From Candidatus Omnitrophota bacterium (GTDB lineage: Bacteria > Omnitrophota > Gorgyraeia > Gygaellales > Profunditerraquicolaceae), in assembly GCA_026387355.1 (NCBI GenBank), contig JAPLLW010000016.1, positions 104,358-151,870 on the forward strand: a DNA stretch of 47,513 nucleotides. Direction: 5' to 3'. Shown here one piece after another: positions 1-12,300 of this stretch. The first letter of the stretch is position 1; each line of letters starts with the position of its first letter. A model generated the notes under the pieces. It was not told the origin of the DNA. It searched no databases and saw only the letters and a list, made by a program, of their open reading frames with translations. Position numbers and translations under genes: made by a program.

Positions 1-320
1 GAAAAGGATGTTATCCGCCACGAAAACTCTCAAAAGAATACACGGTATATTTGCTGTGACAAAAGAGAACCACCACCAATATACAATAAGCCCTAAATAC
101 ACGCCTCCTCCCACTGTCCAGCGCAAGATCTTCCCCCAATCAATATGTTCTCCCCTGAGGGTCTGGTTAATATACATACCTAACCCGCAGGAAAGCCCGC
201 CGATAACAGCGTTTGCAATTATACTCTGTGCATGAGAAGTACTTACAAATGCCGTGTAACAATCGCCGAAATAGACGATGGCGGAGATGGCGATAATGAT
301 TAGCGCAATGCTTTTTAAAA
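1..320 (-). other. Start of second Mpv17/PMP22-like membrane domain (cut by window edge)
   Basis: Helix ILKSIALIIIAISAIVYFG, then SIIANAVIGGLSCGLGMYIN and QTLRGEHIDWGKILRWTV, GGGVYLGLIVYWWWFSF. The NAVIGGLxxGLGxxIxQ...DWxKxLRWxxxGxxxxxxxxxWW pattern corresponds to the N-terminal half of the Mpv17-like domain at 5.0-5.7 kb. The rest lies beyond position 1. Tentative because truncated. Confidence 0.5.
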
Positions 321-3300
321 TCGCTATGCGCATATCCGGCGTTTTCGAGGAATGGCACCCGACTGGCTGAACAACCGGCGCTTCTGCAACCGGGCAAAAA
401 GCACTAGGCGCGCGTACTCCTAATTTGGCCACACCTGCGTTAAGTCTTTCATACATCTCTCTCTCGCGCTGCGATAAAGCAAACTGCAAGAGATAATTGG
501 AGATGTTTTGATCCGGTTGTTCTGACCAGCGCTTAAAGGCTTTATAGGCTAAAACCGGGGAGAGCAAAATGTGGCAAAGACAACATACGAAATTATTCTC
601 GCTTTCTAAACCTGAGCGCAGGGCAATATATAACCCAATAAGAATAAACGGTATAAATAACAACGCCAGCCCCATCATGAGTGCCGAATCCGGCAGGCTA
701 AAGATTAGCCCGATATCGAAGCCTGCGAAGGAACCTCCGGTACATGAGGTTAACAACATGGTTAACAAACAGAGCACTAATACGGGAGAGATCTTTTGCA
801 GACAAGCTATTAACGACGCCTTTCCTGCTCCCCCTTCTTTTAAAAACCAATCTTCGCCACGCAGGTCAATAAACCCGTGAATCTGCCTCTCTGTCCTTCT
901 GTCATAAATCTCGAAAGATGGCACTAGCGACAAACCGTAGAATACAATTTGCATATCCGCATCGCTCGGGCTCAATGTACGCGAGCGGATCTGAAAGCGC
1001 GCCTCGGTGCGATCCGGGTCATCATGCAGACGGTAACGCAAATCATAATGCCTCTGCAACTCCTCGCGGTTAGCGTATTTACCTTCTACGATTATCACCA
1101 TCCCCTTCCTGAGAATAAATTCCTTAGGCCCATAAGTCTTAGTTTTCTGATCATAGGCATTAGGCACGCTTAAAACCCGAGCTTCATCTCCGGAGACGCG
1201 GAAATCATCAATAGCCTCAAACATTCTCAGTATCTCTTCGTTATCAAAGAATTCTTCTTCGTCGAGATAGTTTCTGCCTTCCCGAATCTTATTTGCCAAT
1301 TTTCCGACAAGTTGCTTTTCAGCCTCATTTAATGCCCTGCCCGTAACCAGCTTCTGTATTGCCAAACGCCAGGCCCTGTTCTTTAATAGCATATCTAGAG
1401 GTATGATAATAGAATCGATCCCGCGCTCCTTCAGATACCTAGCGACCTCTTCGGCAATTGTTGTTTTTCCTGAACCTGAGCCGCCGTCTACGGAGATAAC
1501 CGGCGTTGCTCCGAGAGTATTCCCAAAAACACCGGTTACCCGGTCGGCAATTACCCGGCACACACTCTCCAGCCTCATCCGAAAATATTTCTCCCGACTT
1601 TGCGTAACCGGTTTTCCTGTAAGAGGATCAATAGGAGGATGACCATAATAGCCCTTAGCCCTGGAAACTTCATCCACTATAGGCGGCACAAAAGCGCCAT
1701 CCTGGGTATTGCGGTAATATGTCGAGGAGACATTCAGGTCGATATCCGGATCCTTAACCAGCGCGATATCCAGGATATGCCTGCTCTTAAGCTCTTCTTT
1801 TGACTGGCGGGAGAACTCTTGAAGCTCTTCCAACGTTACCCTTGCTCCGTATTCACCTCTTTGGATAACAGTAAAAGTTATCCGGTGATTCGGATTGCTC
1901 CCAAAGCCGCACTTCTCAAACATTTCATAAGCCTGCCTGATATAATGGCGCATACGCTGTTCATTCTCTGCGCCAATAAGACAAAAAACATGCATCGCGC
2001 GATCAGCGTTCAGGGCCAGGAAACGATGCATCTCTTCCTGGCCTTCGATGTTGTTATTTTCCTCGCTTCCCAGGTCTGTGTAACGCAAAAACGGGAAAAG
2101 TTTCCTGATTGCTTCTTTTACCATATAATGCCTGTCTGCCACGCCTACACATTCACAGGCCAGAAGCTTTTTGTAACTAATCTCTCCCTGAACCCTGATA
2201 ACCACGGTATCAAGGTCCAACGCATTCATACACATAAGCGGAGGAAGCACATGGCCCCAGTTCATGGGATTACCGGTAATAGGAAAAAATCCTACGCGCA
2301 CAGGCCGATCAAGATCATGGAGCCTGGGGTCTTTTTCCTGCTCTGAAAACTTTCTGGTACTGACGTTGGCAAAAGGCGCGATCCTGCCTGAAGCGGCTTT
2401 CTGGCCTACCATCATGAATGTACTCTCCATCGCATGATAAAGCCGCGATAAGAAAGCTGCTTTCTTTTGCGCAACTGCTGCATCGTAACCCTTAATCGTA
2501 ACATCAATATGTTCCCATGAGGCATGCGCTGCCATACTAGCGATGAAATTACGGGTATCCTCCAGGGCCAAAGATTCATCCCTTATGCCCCTGGCTATAT
2601 GCGAGATAAGTTCGTGATATAGGATTGCTATCTGTTCATGTTCGGCTTGGCTCAATGCGAAGAAATACGGATAGATATAGACGATTCTTTGATCGATATT
2701 GCAGGCGGCGACATTACCGCAGGTAAGGCTTAAATCAGTGGTAATTACCAAACGCCAATTGTTTAACTGCGGAGGCGCCCGGCCTAAGATATTTTTTAAC
2801 TGCGCTAACCTGTCTCCTAAAACCTCATAATGATTTTCAATCAATGTATCGGGCTGACAAATATCGAATTCATTCACGGCTACATCAGCCAAGGTCCTAT
2901 TCGCTGCGTACTTTTCATCAATAACCTTCCGTGCTTCTTTCGGGACGGCAAGAGGATAGCTACAGCGAACAGGTGCCTGATTAAATAATTTATTTGGGTT
3001 CTCGCAAATATCCGAATTAAACGCTATAGCCTTTTCTAATAAAGATCTTGCCTTCCCATTTTTATCTTCCTTTAAACCGCCATTAGCCCTAGCCTCGTAA
3101 AATAGCTCACCTCTTTTTCCAGAATATTTCCTAATTAGGTCATTTATAGATACTTCAACTACTCCCCCTTGAAGCAATATCTCAACCATTTCCTTAACAA
3201 AATCAAAGTCAATTTTACGACTACGTAATCTAAAATCTTTTGTTAAATTACGCACAAGTCCGCGTACCGGCTCCTCAAAAGCACTAAAGATTTCTTGACA

Positions 3301-6300
3301 CCGAGCCACATCAGCATTTTCATATTTAGAAGCATAGCTTAATGACTCAAGGTCAAAAGCTCCAAGTAACCCTTTACTTTCCGCCATTTTTACATACGGG
3401 CTACCTGCCTGAACACGCAGGCTTCCAAGAATACGTGAATCTGTTTTAAACAACTCTGTTTCCTCTATAAACTCAATATTTTCTTTTAATTGCTCGAGGG
3501 TTGCAAAAGGATCGAAAAAAATAAAACCAACCTCTATTTCAATTCCTAACTCCTTAATAATCCGTAATGCCTGCCGGTTCTCATCAACCGTAACTCCTTT
3601 TGCGTATCTTTTTAATTGCCTTTCGCTACCCGACTCAATACCTAAATAGAAACGATGAACACGCCCTTTCTCATGTAACGCCCTACAAAGCTCTATTCGC
3701 TTGGCATTCTTGGCCGCGCTATCTTTAGCGTTATAAATATTATGCACCATTACAGAAATGTGGCTGATATAGACAGGCTGTTCCCCTAGTACGGAGAGCT
3801 CTTCATTCAACTGATTAACCGCATCCGCAAAGTCATTTATCCTTTTAGCCGTAGAATCAAAGCTCGCTTCATCCATCGGACCCATGAATTCAGAATCCAT
3901 AGAGAAAAATTTCTTAATCCCATTTTTGGCAAAATACCTGATTTCATCAATGATATTCTTAATGGGAAATGCCCTCCAGGAGATCTTGCATCCTTTCCCA
4001 AACTGTCCCCGGATTGAACAAAAAGTACAATGGCCCCATGGGCAGCCCCTGCTTGTTTCTAATCCATGCTGGAATCCGGCATTAATATCAAATAATTCTG
4101 GCGCAGTTGTCTCTGTAAAACAAGGATATAAATTCAAATCAACAACGTTTCTTGGCCCGCAAATAATTTGACCCCCGAGGTTCAACGCAACATTGTTAAT
4201 CCCACGATAGCACTCAAGATTCTTATAGTCATAAACACCCGGGATTTTTCCTGCGGCAATATCTCCGGCCTTTTTAACAATTTCTTCTAACGCGTATTCA
4301 CCTTCGCCCAAAACAGCAAGGACATTCATGAAAGATCCCATTTTTAAAACAGTTTCGTATCCGAAGGTTGAGCCAATATTTCCTAGAACAAACAATGGGC
4401 TGCGGTCACCCAAACGCTGGTTTAACATAGTAATAATTTTTTCTGCGGTTTTAAAAGTAAACCATTTAAGCGAGAGACCAACAATGACTGGCTGAGTGCA
4501 GACACTTCCGCTAACAACATCAACCACTTGATTTATGGCCTCTTGATATCGCTTTTCTTCTGTGCCCGTAGAAAAACCATTAAGGATTCTTTCCATATGG
4601 ATACAGCTTACATCTATCCCGGGAATAACACTGCGCAGGTAACCTGCAATAGTATAAATTCCTCCAGCTGGCTGACCGCGGCTTGAATGTTCAAGAGAAA
4701 CTAGATTAACCAATATCACCTTAGCAGTCTGCCGGGCCTGAGCAGGAACTGTGAGAGGATAGGTATGTAAGGCTCCGCCCAACAAATTGGTTAATCCTAC
4801 GGCCAAGAAACCAAAGATAAGAACAGAGATAATAAGCATCGGTAAAGGGATTAAAATTCCTAAAATATGAAATAAAATAACTGAATGCAACCCGAAGAAG
4901 CCAATAAATACTCCAATCCCAAAAGAAACGATATTTTTTGAAGAAATATACGAGGCTTTCCCGAGCAAACTGTCTATTTTCTTCCCCAGACTAAAATCTC
5001 CATTTTGATTTGCAAACAATACCCATAAAATGGACCATGGTAATTCCCACGCCGAGCTAGTTGAAACCATTGCCCCTGAAGCTACATCTCTGTTAAGGTT
5101 AAAATAAGTTATCGGACACCAAATGGGCCAGTTGATAAACATTGTCTTACGGAAATTTCCACTTCTTTCTGACCACATCTTTTTTACAATCGCCAGCGAA
5201 TTTAATGTAGATTTTCCATCTATCCGCCACTTTTTATACCCATCGTAAATCCCGGATACAACAAAAGTCCAAAGTACGGATATTACTGCCCCTGCTGTCT
5301 GGTCAACGAAAGACCTAAAGTATTTCCCTAGCTGTGTATCATTGGGGATTAGTTTTTGATACTCAGCATAAAATATATTCCAAATTATGCCGAAGACAAA
5401 ACCATATGCAAAAATGGCCATTCCGATTTTCGTAAAATCAAATCCTTTCTGCTTTCCTTTACGATATGCAGACCATTGCGATATTATCTCTCCAATGCCA
5501 AAATAAACCATAGTATTGCCCCAATAAGGCAATATCCCTAAGACTACCGCCGCCGGCTTATAAAAACAAACCAACGCTGCTAATACCACGGTAAGAACAA
5601 GCCAGAAAATAATAAATTTATCAAATCCTGCCGCTTTTTTAACTATTCTTTGCGTCATCCATTCCAAGGTATCCCCCATTGCCTCATCTTCATTGCGCAA
5701 GCCTTTAGTTATGTGGGATATAAGTTCGTGGTATAGAATCTCTAATTGTTTTGCTTCTGGAAGTTCGAAGAAATACGGATGGATAAAGACGGTCTTTGCA
5801 TCAATATCGCAAACTGCAACATATGATAGGCCTATTTTAGGATCGATGCCGAGATTTTTGGACGTAGCAACAGCGGTTATTTTAATAGTAAATTCCGGCG
5901 GACCGCGTATAAGCTGATTTAACCTTGAAAGCCTCTCCAAAATTATCTCTTCCCAATCTCTTAGGAAAGTGCTTTCTTTCGAAGTAAAAATATATTTATT
6001 ATCAGTTAAGTTAACATCGGCCTTAGCAATATTTGAACTTCCAAATTGCCTAACTACTGCTTCATGCTTTTCTTTTGGAACATTAAGAGGGTAATTATTT
6101 GTGGGGGCTTGAATTTCATCAGTAATGTTTCCTGCGGCAGAAAAGTTAGCGCTTTTTAGTGTGCTATCTTTATCCAAGCGCTCAGAAAGAGTCGCGGCAT
6201 TTTGCCTATCCAAGATCTCGTCTGAATCAAAAATAATTAAGTCAGCTCCTTCATTATCTATAAAAACAAGCTCAAATGTTGTATTTCCGCAATCTTTATG

Positions 6301-9300
6301 CTTTGCTAAAATTACCGGCAGCATAATCCTTTGAGGAGCAAGCCTTAATATATCGCTTAAATAATAGGAAACTCCTTGATATTCTCGTTTTTCTATTTTA
6401 TCTAAATTCTTTATTATTTTATCCGCGTCATATTTCTCTATCAAACCGCTTATCTCTTTTGCAATTTTTGCCTTTTCTTCATCAGTACCTTTTGCGCGCG
6501 CCTGCAACAATTCAATCATTTTATCTCTAAGCGCATGCTCGGCCTGAATAAAAGTTACAAATTTATTTTTGCCAGTTAACTCCTGCGCTTTTAAAGCAAG
6601 AACAATCCTGCTTACGAAATTCTTATCAATAAGGATTTCCTTGCAATCTTGAGAAGCATCGATTAATTGTTTTAATGCTCCCTCTATGGCTTTCCAATTC
6701 TCAACCTTTACACCTGTAATCTTACTCAAAACTTTACAAAATTCGCCAAAAATCGTCAGGCGATCTCTCGCCTCCGGCGCCCTCTGATATGCCCACGTAA
6801 CTCCTTTAAGAGCATCAAGAGAAATCGATACTTTACTTTTAGAATAGTATATATCCCTTAACATAATCCTGCCTTTTAGCCTCTCCAGAAACCGTGCTAA
6901 ACAATCAAACATATTAATGTTTTCATCATTTAACAGAGAGAAATTATCATCCGGCACGCTATTATCTGATTTAATGCTCTTAATAAATTCTTCTTTACTC
7001 TTAAACACTTGAGCTAGATTCACTAACTTGACAATAGCATACCCATCGTGAGTTATCCATATAGCGCCGCCGTTTTCCGTAGCATCCAAAGCGCCCACCT
7101 CTCCGCCCTTCTCAGCAAAAGTAGGATCCAATACTACTAATTTCTTTCCGGCTAATATCCTAATCTGATTATCCTGAATTTTATTATGTCCAACAACCAA
7201 CCGCTCTATGTTACCGCCAAATTCTGTTAAGATGGCATCTACTATCTTTTCTTTAGCAGCATCCTTTAGTACTACATAACCGCTGTCTTTAAGCGTTGTG
7301 TCAACAGAGCCATCATCAAGGCAAAATTCCTGCTTTAAAATGGGCAGCTTTTCAGACAAAACTTTGCCCTTATAAAGAAGGTCATAAATTAAATTAGATG
7401 GTTCGGGTGTATCTTTAGTCACATATTCTATGGCGATTCTTTTGTGCTCCCTTGCATACATAGGGCCATATTTACTATCTGCCAAGCGCGTCATCCATTC
7501 ATCTGCTGGTAAATAAATCTCGGTTGTTGTTGTAGGATCAAACCCGGCAAATAACATTCCAATTCCATTCCAGAAATCTTCCGGATGCGCTAAATCAGCT
7601 TCGCGCTCAAGGAATGCCTTGCGGATCCGGATTAACTCTCCATTTAATCTATCGTAGTAATACTTTACCTTACCCTTAGGAATAGAATTACCGAGTAAAT
7701 CTGCAAATCTGAATTCGTCATTGATTGGAGGCAGGGCATGCATAATCAGAATCTGCTTTTGAGCCTTGGAATTAACAACTCTTACTTTTGCCAACTTCGG
7801 AGTGCGCGGTATCTGTGGCTCTGGCTTAATAATCCGGTAAAACGGCGCTTTAAGAAAATGTCCGATAAGAGAACTCAAAGAACGGGGCCCTTTTTCAATA
7901 GCAATATTCTTATCAGTCAATACACCTGAGATAATTATTTGAATTGCTGACAAAAATTCTTTCTCTTCATCATTCATTAATACTAACTCGCTATTTACAA
8001 TGAAGTGCTTCTCAATAAATTTTTTTGCGGCATTAATCATCGCGGCTTCAGTGTGGGTCCAACTTATATTTTCTTTAATTGTTTCATCTGCCGCCCTTTT
8101 TTCATCTTTTGTCTTTTTCTTATCATTTTTTATTTCTCTTTGTGCCTTTAATTTCCAAAGCATTTCGGCAGTTAAAGGTACTTTATTATACTCACCCATT
8201 AAATCACTTAATGCTTGCTCTGTTACAGGCAATCTAAATAACTGTTGATTAGGATGAAAAGTGTAAACTATAACTTGCGCAAGCTCTTTCAATAAATTAT
8301 CACGCGCTTTGCTATCATTTTTGTAAAGCCTATTGTAGTAAAATTCGTAATACGCTTTTGTAAAAATATACTGGAATACTTTACCGGCAACCTGAGAATT
8401 AGACTTTCCTTTTGTATATTTCGCCCAACCTTTAGGGAGATTTTTTCTAAACTCAAGCGCTTTTTTGATAATATCCCCTAAACCAAGAGCGTTCAATAAA
8501 TCGTCATTTTCATAATTAAATGCCATGCGCAGATAAAGGGCGCTGAAACAAGGACTTACTCCCAAAATACAAGCGATTGCCCAAAGTTCATGATCAGCAG
8601 CAGTAAAATTAGTCACGAGTCTTAATAGCGGGAAAAGATTATGACCGCGGTCGCTTAAGTCGCCCACAATAACAAACGGATCATTAGGAAAAACGCGCAT
8701 AATCCTTAAAACGCCATCCAGCGCAGCATGGGTATCAGATGCCAATAAAATACCGCGAGGCAAAGCATTGGAATCTGCACCCCAGTTCTGCATATAGAAT
8801 TCACTTATTACTTCAAGTATTTGCGGCATCAACTTCACAGAATAGCTGTTTACCTTTTTATCCCCTTCTCCAATTACCTGCATTAAATCTCCGCAAACCA
8901 AAGTAACCGGACCTTTCTTTCCAACTAATGACTTTAAAATATCGGTTACAGTGAAATTAATCAGGCCACTGCGCCACTTACCTATATGCACATGTCCGGA
9001 CAGCCAATCCTTCCTACTTTCTACCTTTGCCTGAAGTTTTACTTCGCTCGAATTAAACCTAATGTCATTGACAACTACGAAGTCAAAGATTGAAGACAAA
9101 TCTCCTCCAGGAATTTCTTTTCTCACAATTTCTTCGATAATCCCTACAAAAAAATCGAAATATTCTTTATCAGAAATACCTTCGGTTTCAGCATCTTTTA
9201 TCGGGTTCAACATCAATATGCGTGGAGTATGCTTTGCCTTAGCCAAAGCTCTGACTACCCCCTCTATCATCAAATGAACAATTACGCTGGTAATCTGCGA

Positions 9301-12300
9301 GCCCGGGCCAAAGATAATCAGGCCTTTTTTATGCGCCCTCTTGGCTTTTCTATTAGCCTCATCTAAATCCTCGATACTTTTAATTACATCCGGATTAGCT
9401 TTAGGGAGATATTTTGCAGGAACAACTTCTTTTCTATTTTTTATAACCCTCTCAATATCTTTTCTTTGAGCAAAAAACACATTCTCTATAGGCGACTCAT
9501 TAGGATTTTTTCCATTTCCGATATGCTGGGTAATTTCCTCCTGCCCGTAAAGGTAACTTTTATCTTTTAATTGAGTCACTAATTCAAGGCTTTCTGTGCT
9601 GCAACCAGTAAGCATAATCTGACTTAATGCTGATGGATCGGCGCGGGCAATCCTGGAGAACTCTTCTAATATGCTCTTCCAGGGACCTTCAGTTTTTCCT
9701 TTACCCATCTTTATTAATAACGCATAAATAATCATATTTTTTACAGAGTGCCGAAAATGACGGCTAATACCTTTGTCTGGAGACTGAATTTTTTCCTTTG
9801 CGGCTTTTTTATTTGCTCCTAAAGACTTATCAAATAACAACTCCTTATTTACTATATTTGGGTTAGTAGAAGCGTCGATTATTTCAGCTAATTCCATAAG
9901 CATATTAAGAAAATCTCCAAATTCTTGCTTTGTTGTGAGACTATTATTATCTTTTCTGCGCTCTTCATCATTAATATAAATATAACGCAGATATTCCACT
10001 ACCTCTGTAAATGTCGTAAATCCTTGGTCTCTCTCAGTAAAATTCGCTACCTTGCCTTCAAATTGCACATACCATCTTGTGAAACGGGCATTCATCAAAT
10101 CTTTTATGAAGCTACAATCAGAACAACTGATTATATTACTGGTAATATCTCCGAGTGCTGGCAAATCTTCATCCCCTGCCATGGCGCGCAGAACTCCGGA
10201 GCTACTGGGGTTATCATAGATCCTTGAAAGAAGTTCTCCGGCATTATTAAAAAATACCCCTCCATCAAGCTGTGTGATAACGCGTATTGGATTATACATA
10301 TCTTTTAAATAATTTTTGTGGAATTTAGCGCCAGCGGCTCCGGAAAAAATCAACGCATTAGGTAAATTCTTAATTTTCGAATCTGCATTTATTCTTGACT
10401 GAGACATTGCGCCAACCCCTACAAACACCAGCATATCGTGTATTGCCTCATCTTCATCGCGCAAGCCTTTAGTTATGTGGGATATAAGTTCGTGGTATAG
10501 AATCTCTAATTGTTTTGCTTCAGAAAGCGTGAAGAAGTAAGGATGGATAAAAACAGTCTTGGCATTGATGTCACACGAGGCAACATGGGTCTGGCAGAGA
10601 TTAACTCCTGTAGTGATAACTAGTCTCCAATGGGATAACTCTGGAGGAGCACGGCCGAGTAGCTGCTCTAGTTGCGCTAATCTGTCTTTTAATACCTGGT
10701 AGTGGTTCTCAATATATTGTGCCTGGCGATATTCTAAGTTTAATCCGGCTACTTCTACTTGAGTAAAGGTATCTTCTCCTATGCCGTGCTTTACTGCCAA
10801 GGCCCTTGCTGCTTCTTTGGCTTCAGCAGGTATGGGGAGAGGGTAATGATTAGACTGAACAAGTTGTGATGGACCGGAGACCTCTTTCGGCAATACAAAT
10901 GAGCCCAGGGCAAGCTCTCTCAGCATAGCCAATACTTTTTTCTCATTACAACTCCTGCCGTAAGTCCGCGCTTCAGGCAACCAGATGGCAGCTGGCTCTT
11001 TAGAAACCGCAGGGTCTCCTGTTTTATACCAATACAGATTATATATCTGAAGGTAACGCGCTTTATTGCTTGCATCAGGCTCGTATAAGAAGAATACCTC
11101 ATCTCCATCCTCGGTATCTAAGATAACTGCACTAATTTCTCCGTTAAAAAAGTTACCGGTGTAAATATCCCCTATACTTTCTACTTCGTTTACTGCGCTT
11201 GGCGGGGATGGATTATTATTAGGGTGGTTGTGAAGAGATATACACTTAAACCCTTCACTTTGAGATGAAAACAACTCCTTTGTGGATAAATCATGCGCAC
11301 TAATCCAGGTTGTAACGGCATAATCGATATTGATAAAATCATCCTTTAATTGTTCGATGCAGCGTAATTTCTCCCTGTCCAATTCATAACGCTTGCTTGT
11401 AGCAACAGAGAACAAACTTATGGTGGATTCATTTAATTGCTCTACCAGATCTTCCGCTTGTTCACGCAAATCTACAGTCAGCTTACGCAATATATCTTCT
11501 CTATCCGGAGAATCTTTTAGGTTTGATAACCTCTCAAAAATCATCTTTAATATATAGATGGTACGCGCAGGTTTTGTAAAATAATTCACTTCCTCGGTCA
11601 CAACAAGCTCGTCCTTTGACCTTGCCCGAATAATCGCAAATTTATTTTCATCGTGCGGGCATTCTAACTTAACAACAACCCCATTTTTTTGGAAAAGCTT
11701 ACCTTCTAATTCAACGTTTAACTTACGCGCTAACCGCACCATATCAAAAAGCTGATCCCTTATTACGAAAGGCACAATCAGGGTCTGCCCTTTTTTGCTA
11801 AAGACTATATTCGACTTTTGCGACGCGTCCAATGAAGAAGCGAGCAGGGAATTATATAGCGCCCTAAAATGCTCTAGTAAAATACTTAAGAACTTCTCCG
11901 TTCCTTTTACCAGGTCACCAAACCAAATAACCTTCTTCATGTTATCGCCTTGACGATTATCAACAGAAATTACCCAGAGCCTCTCTTCTTTTTCCGTCAT
12001 CCAAGCGACTATCTTATCGTTGCCTTCCACAATTTCATCTCCGATATAAATAACCAGGTCGTGCAATTTCAAAAGATCCTGAATTGATAACTGCTTACTT
12101 GCGTCCAATCTTACAAATCCTATAGTAGTGCTACCACTAATCTCATACCTTAAAGTAGCTATCCCTCTTTTACTTAATCTATTTATTATCTCATCGGCAA
12201 TCTTTTTGCGGGTTAACCTTGCAGGATTATAGGTAGCGGCGATAGCAAAATCTTTCTCAAATCTGTATTGCTCCTTGTCTATATTTCCGTAAGGACTGTA

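Larger units (their letters stand above)
841..2478 (-). repeat. Duplicated nucleotidylyltransferase-kinase cassette, copy 2
   Basis: A 1638-base unit beginning AVAQKKAAFLSRLYHAMEST and ending IHGFIDLRGEDWFL, matching copy 1 (27103-28740) along its whole length. A different module (M12 versus M4 plus GNAT) precedes it, but both copies are followed by membrane helices. Confidence 0.85.

Noticed and set aside
720-780. Lipobox-like LLTSC as a lipoprotein signal
   Set aside because: It lies thousands of codons from any possible start, in the middle of an uninterrupted frame; signal peptidase II processing would need an N-terminal signal peptide. Kept only as part of a membrane helix.
1819-2346. 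Plus-strand open frame of 175 codons, and similar ones at 44043-44561, 43428-43892, 27452-27910 and 40083-40529
   Set aside because: They lie opposite strongly conserved minus-strand domains, their translations show no recognisable motifs, and they have no spacing or start signals expected of genes. Treated as antisense shadows.
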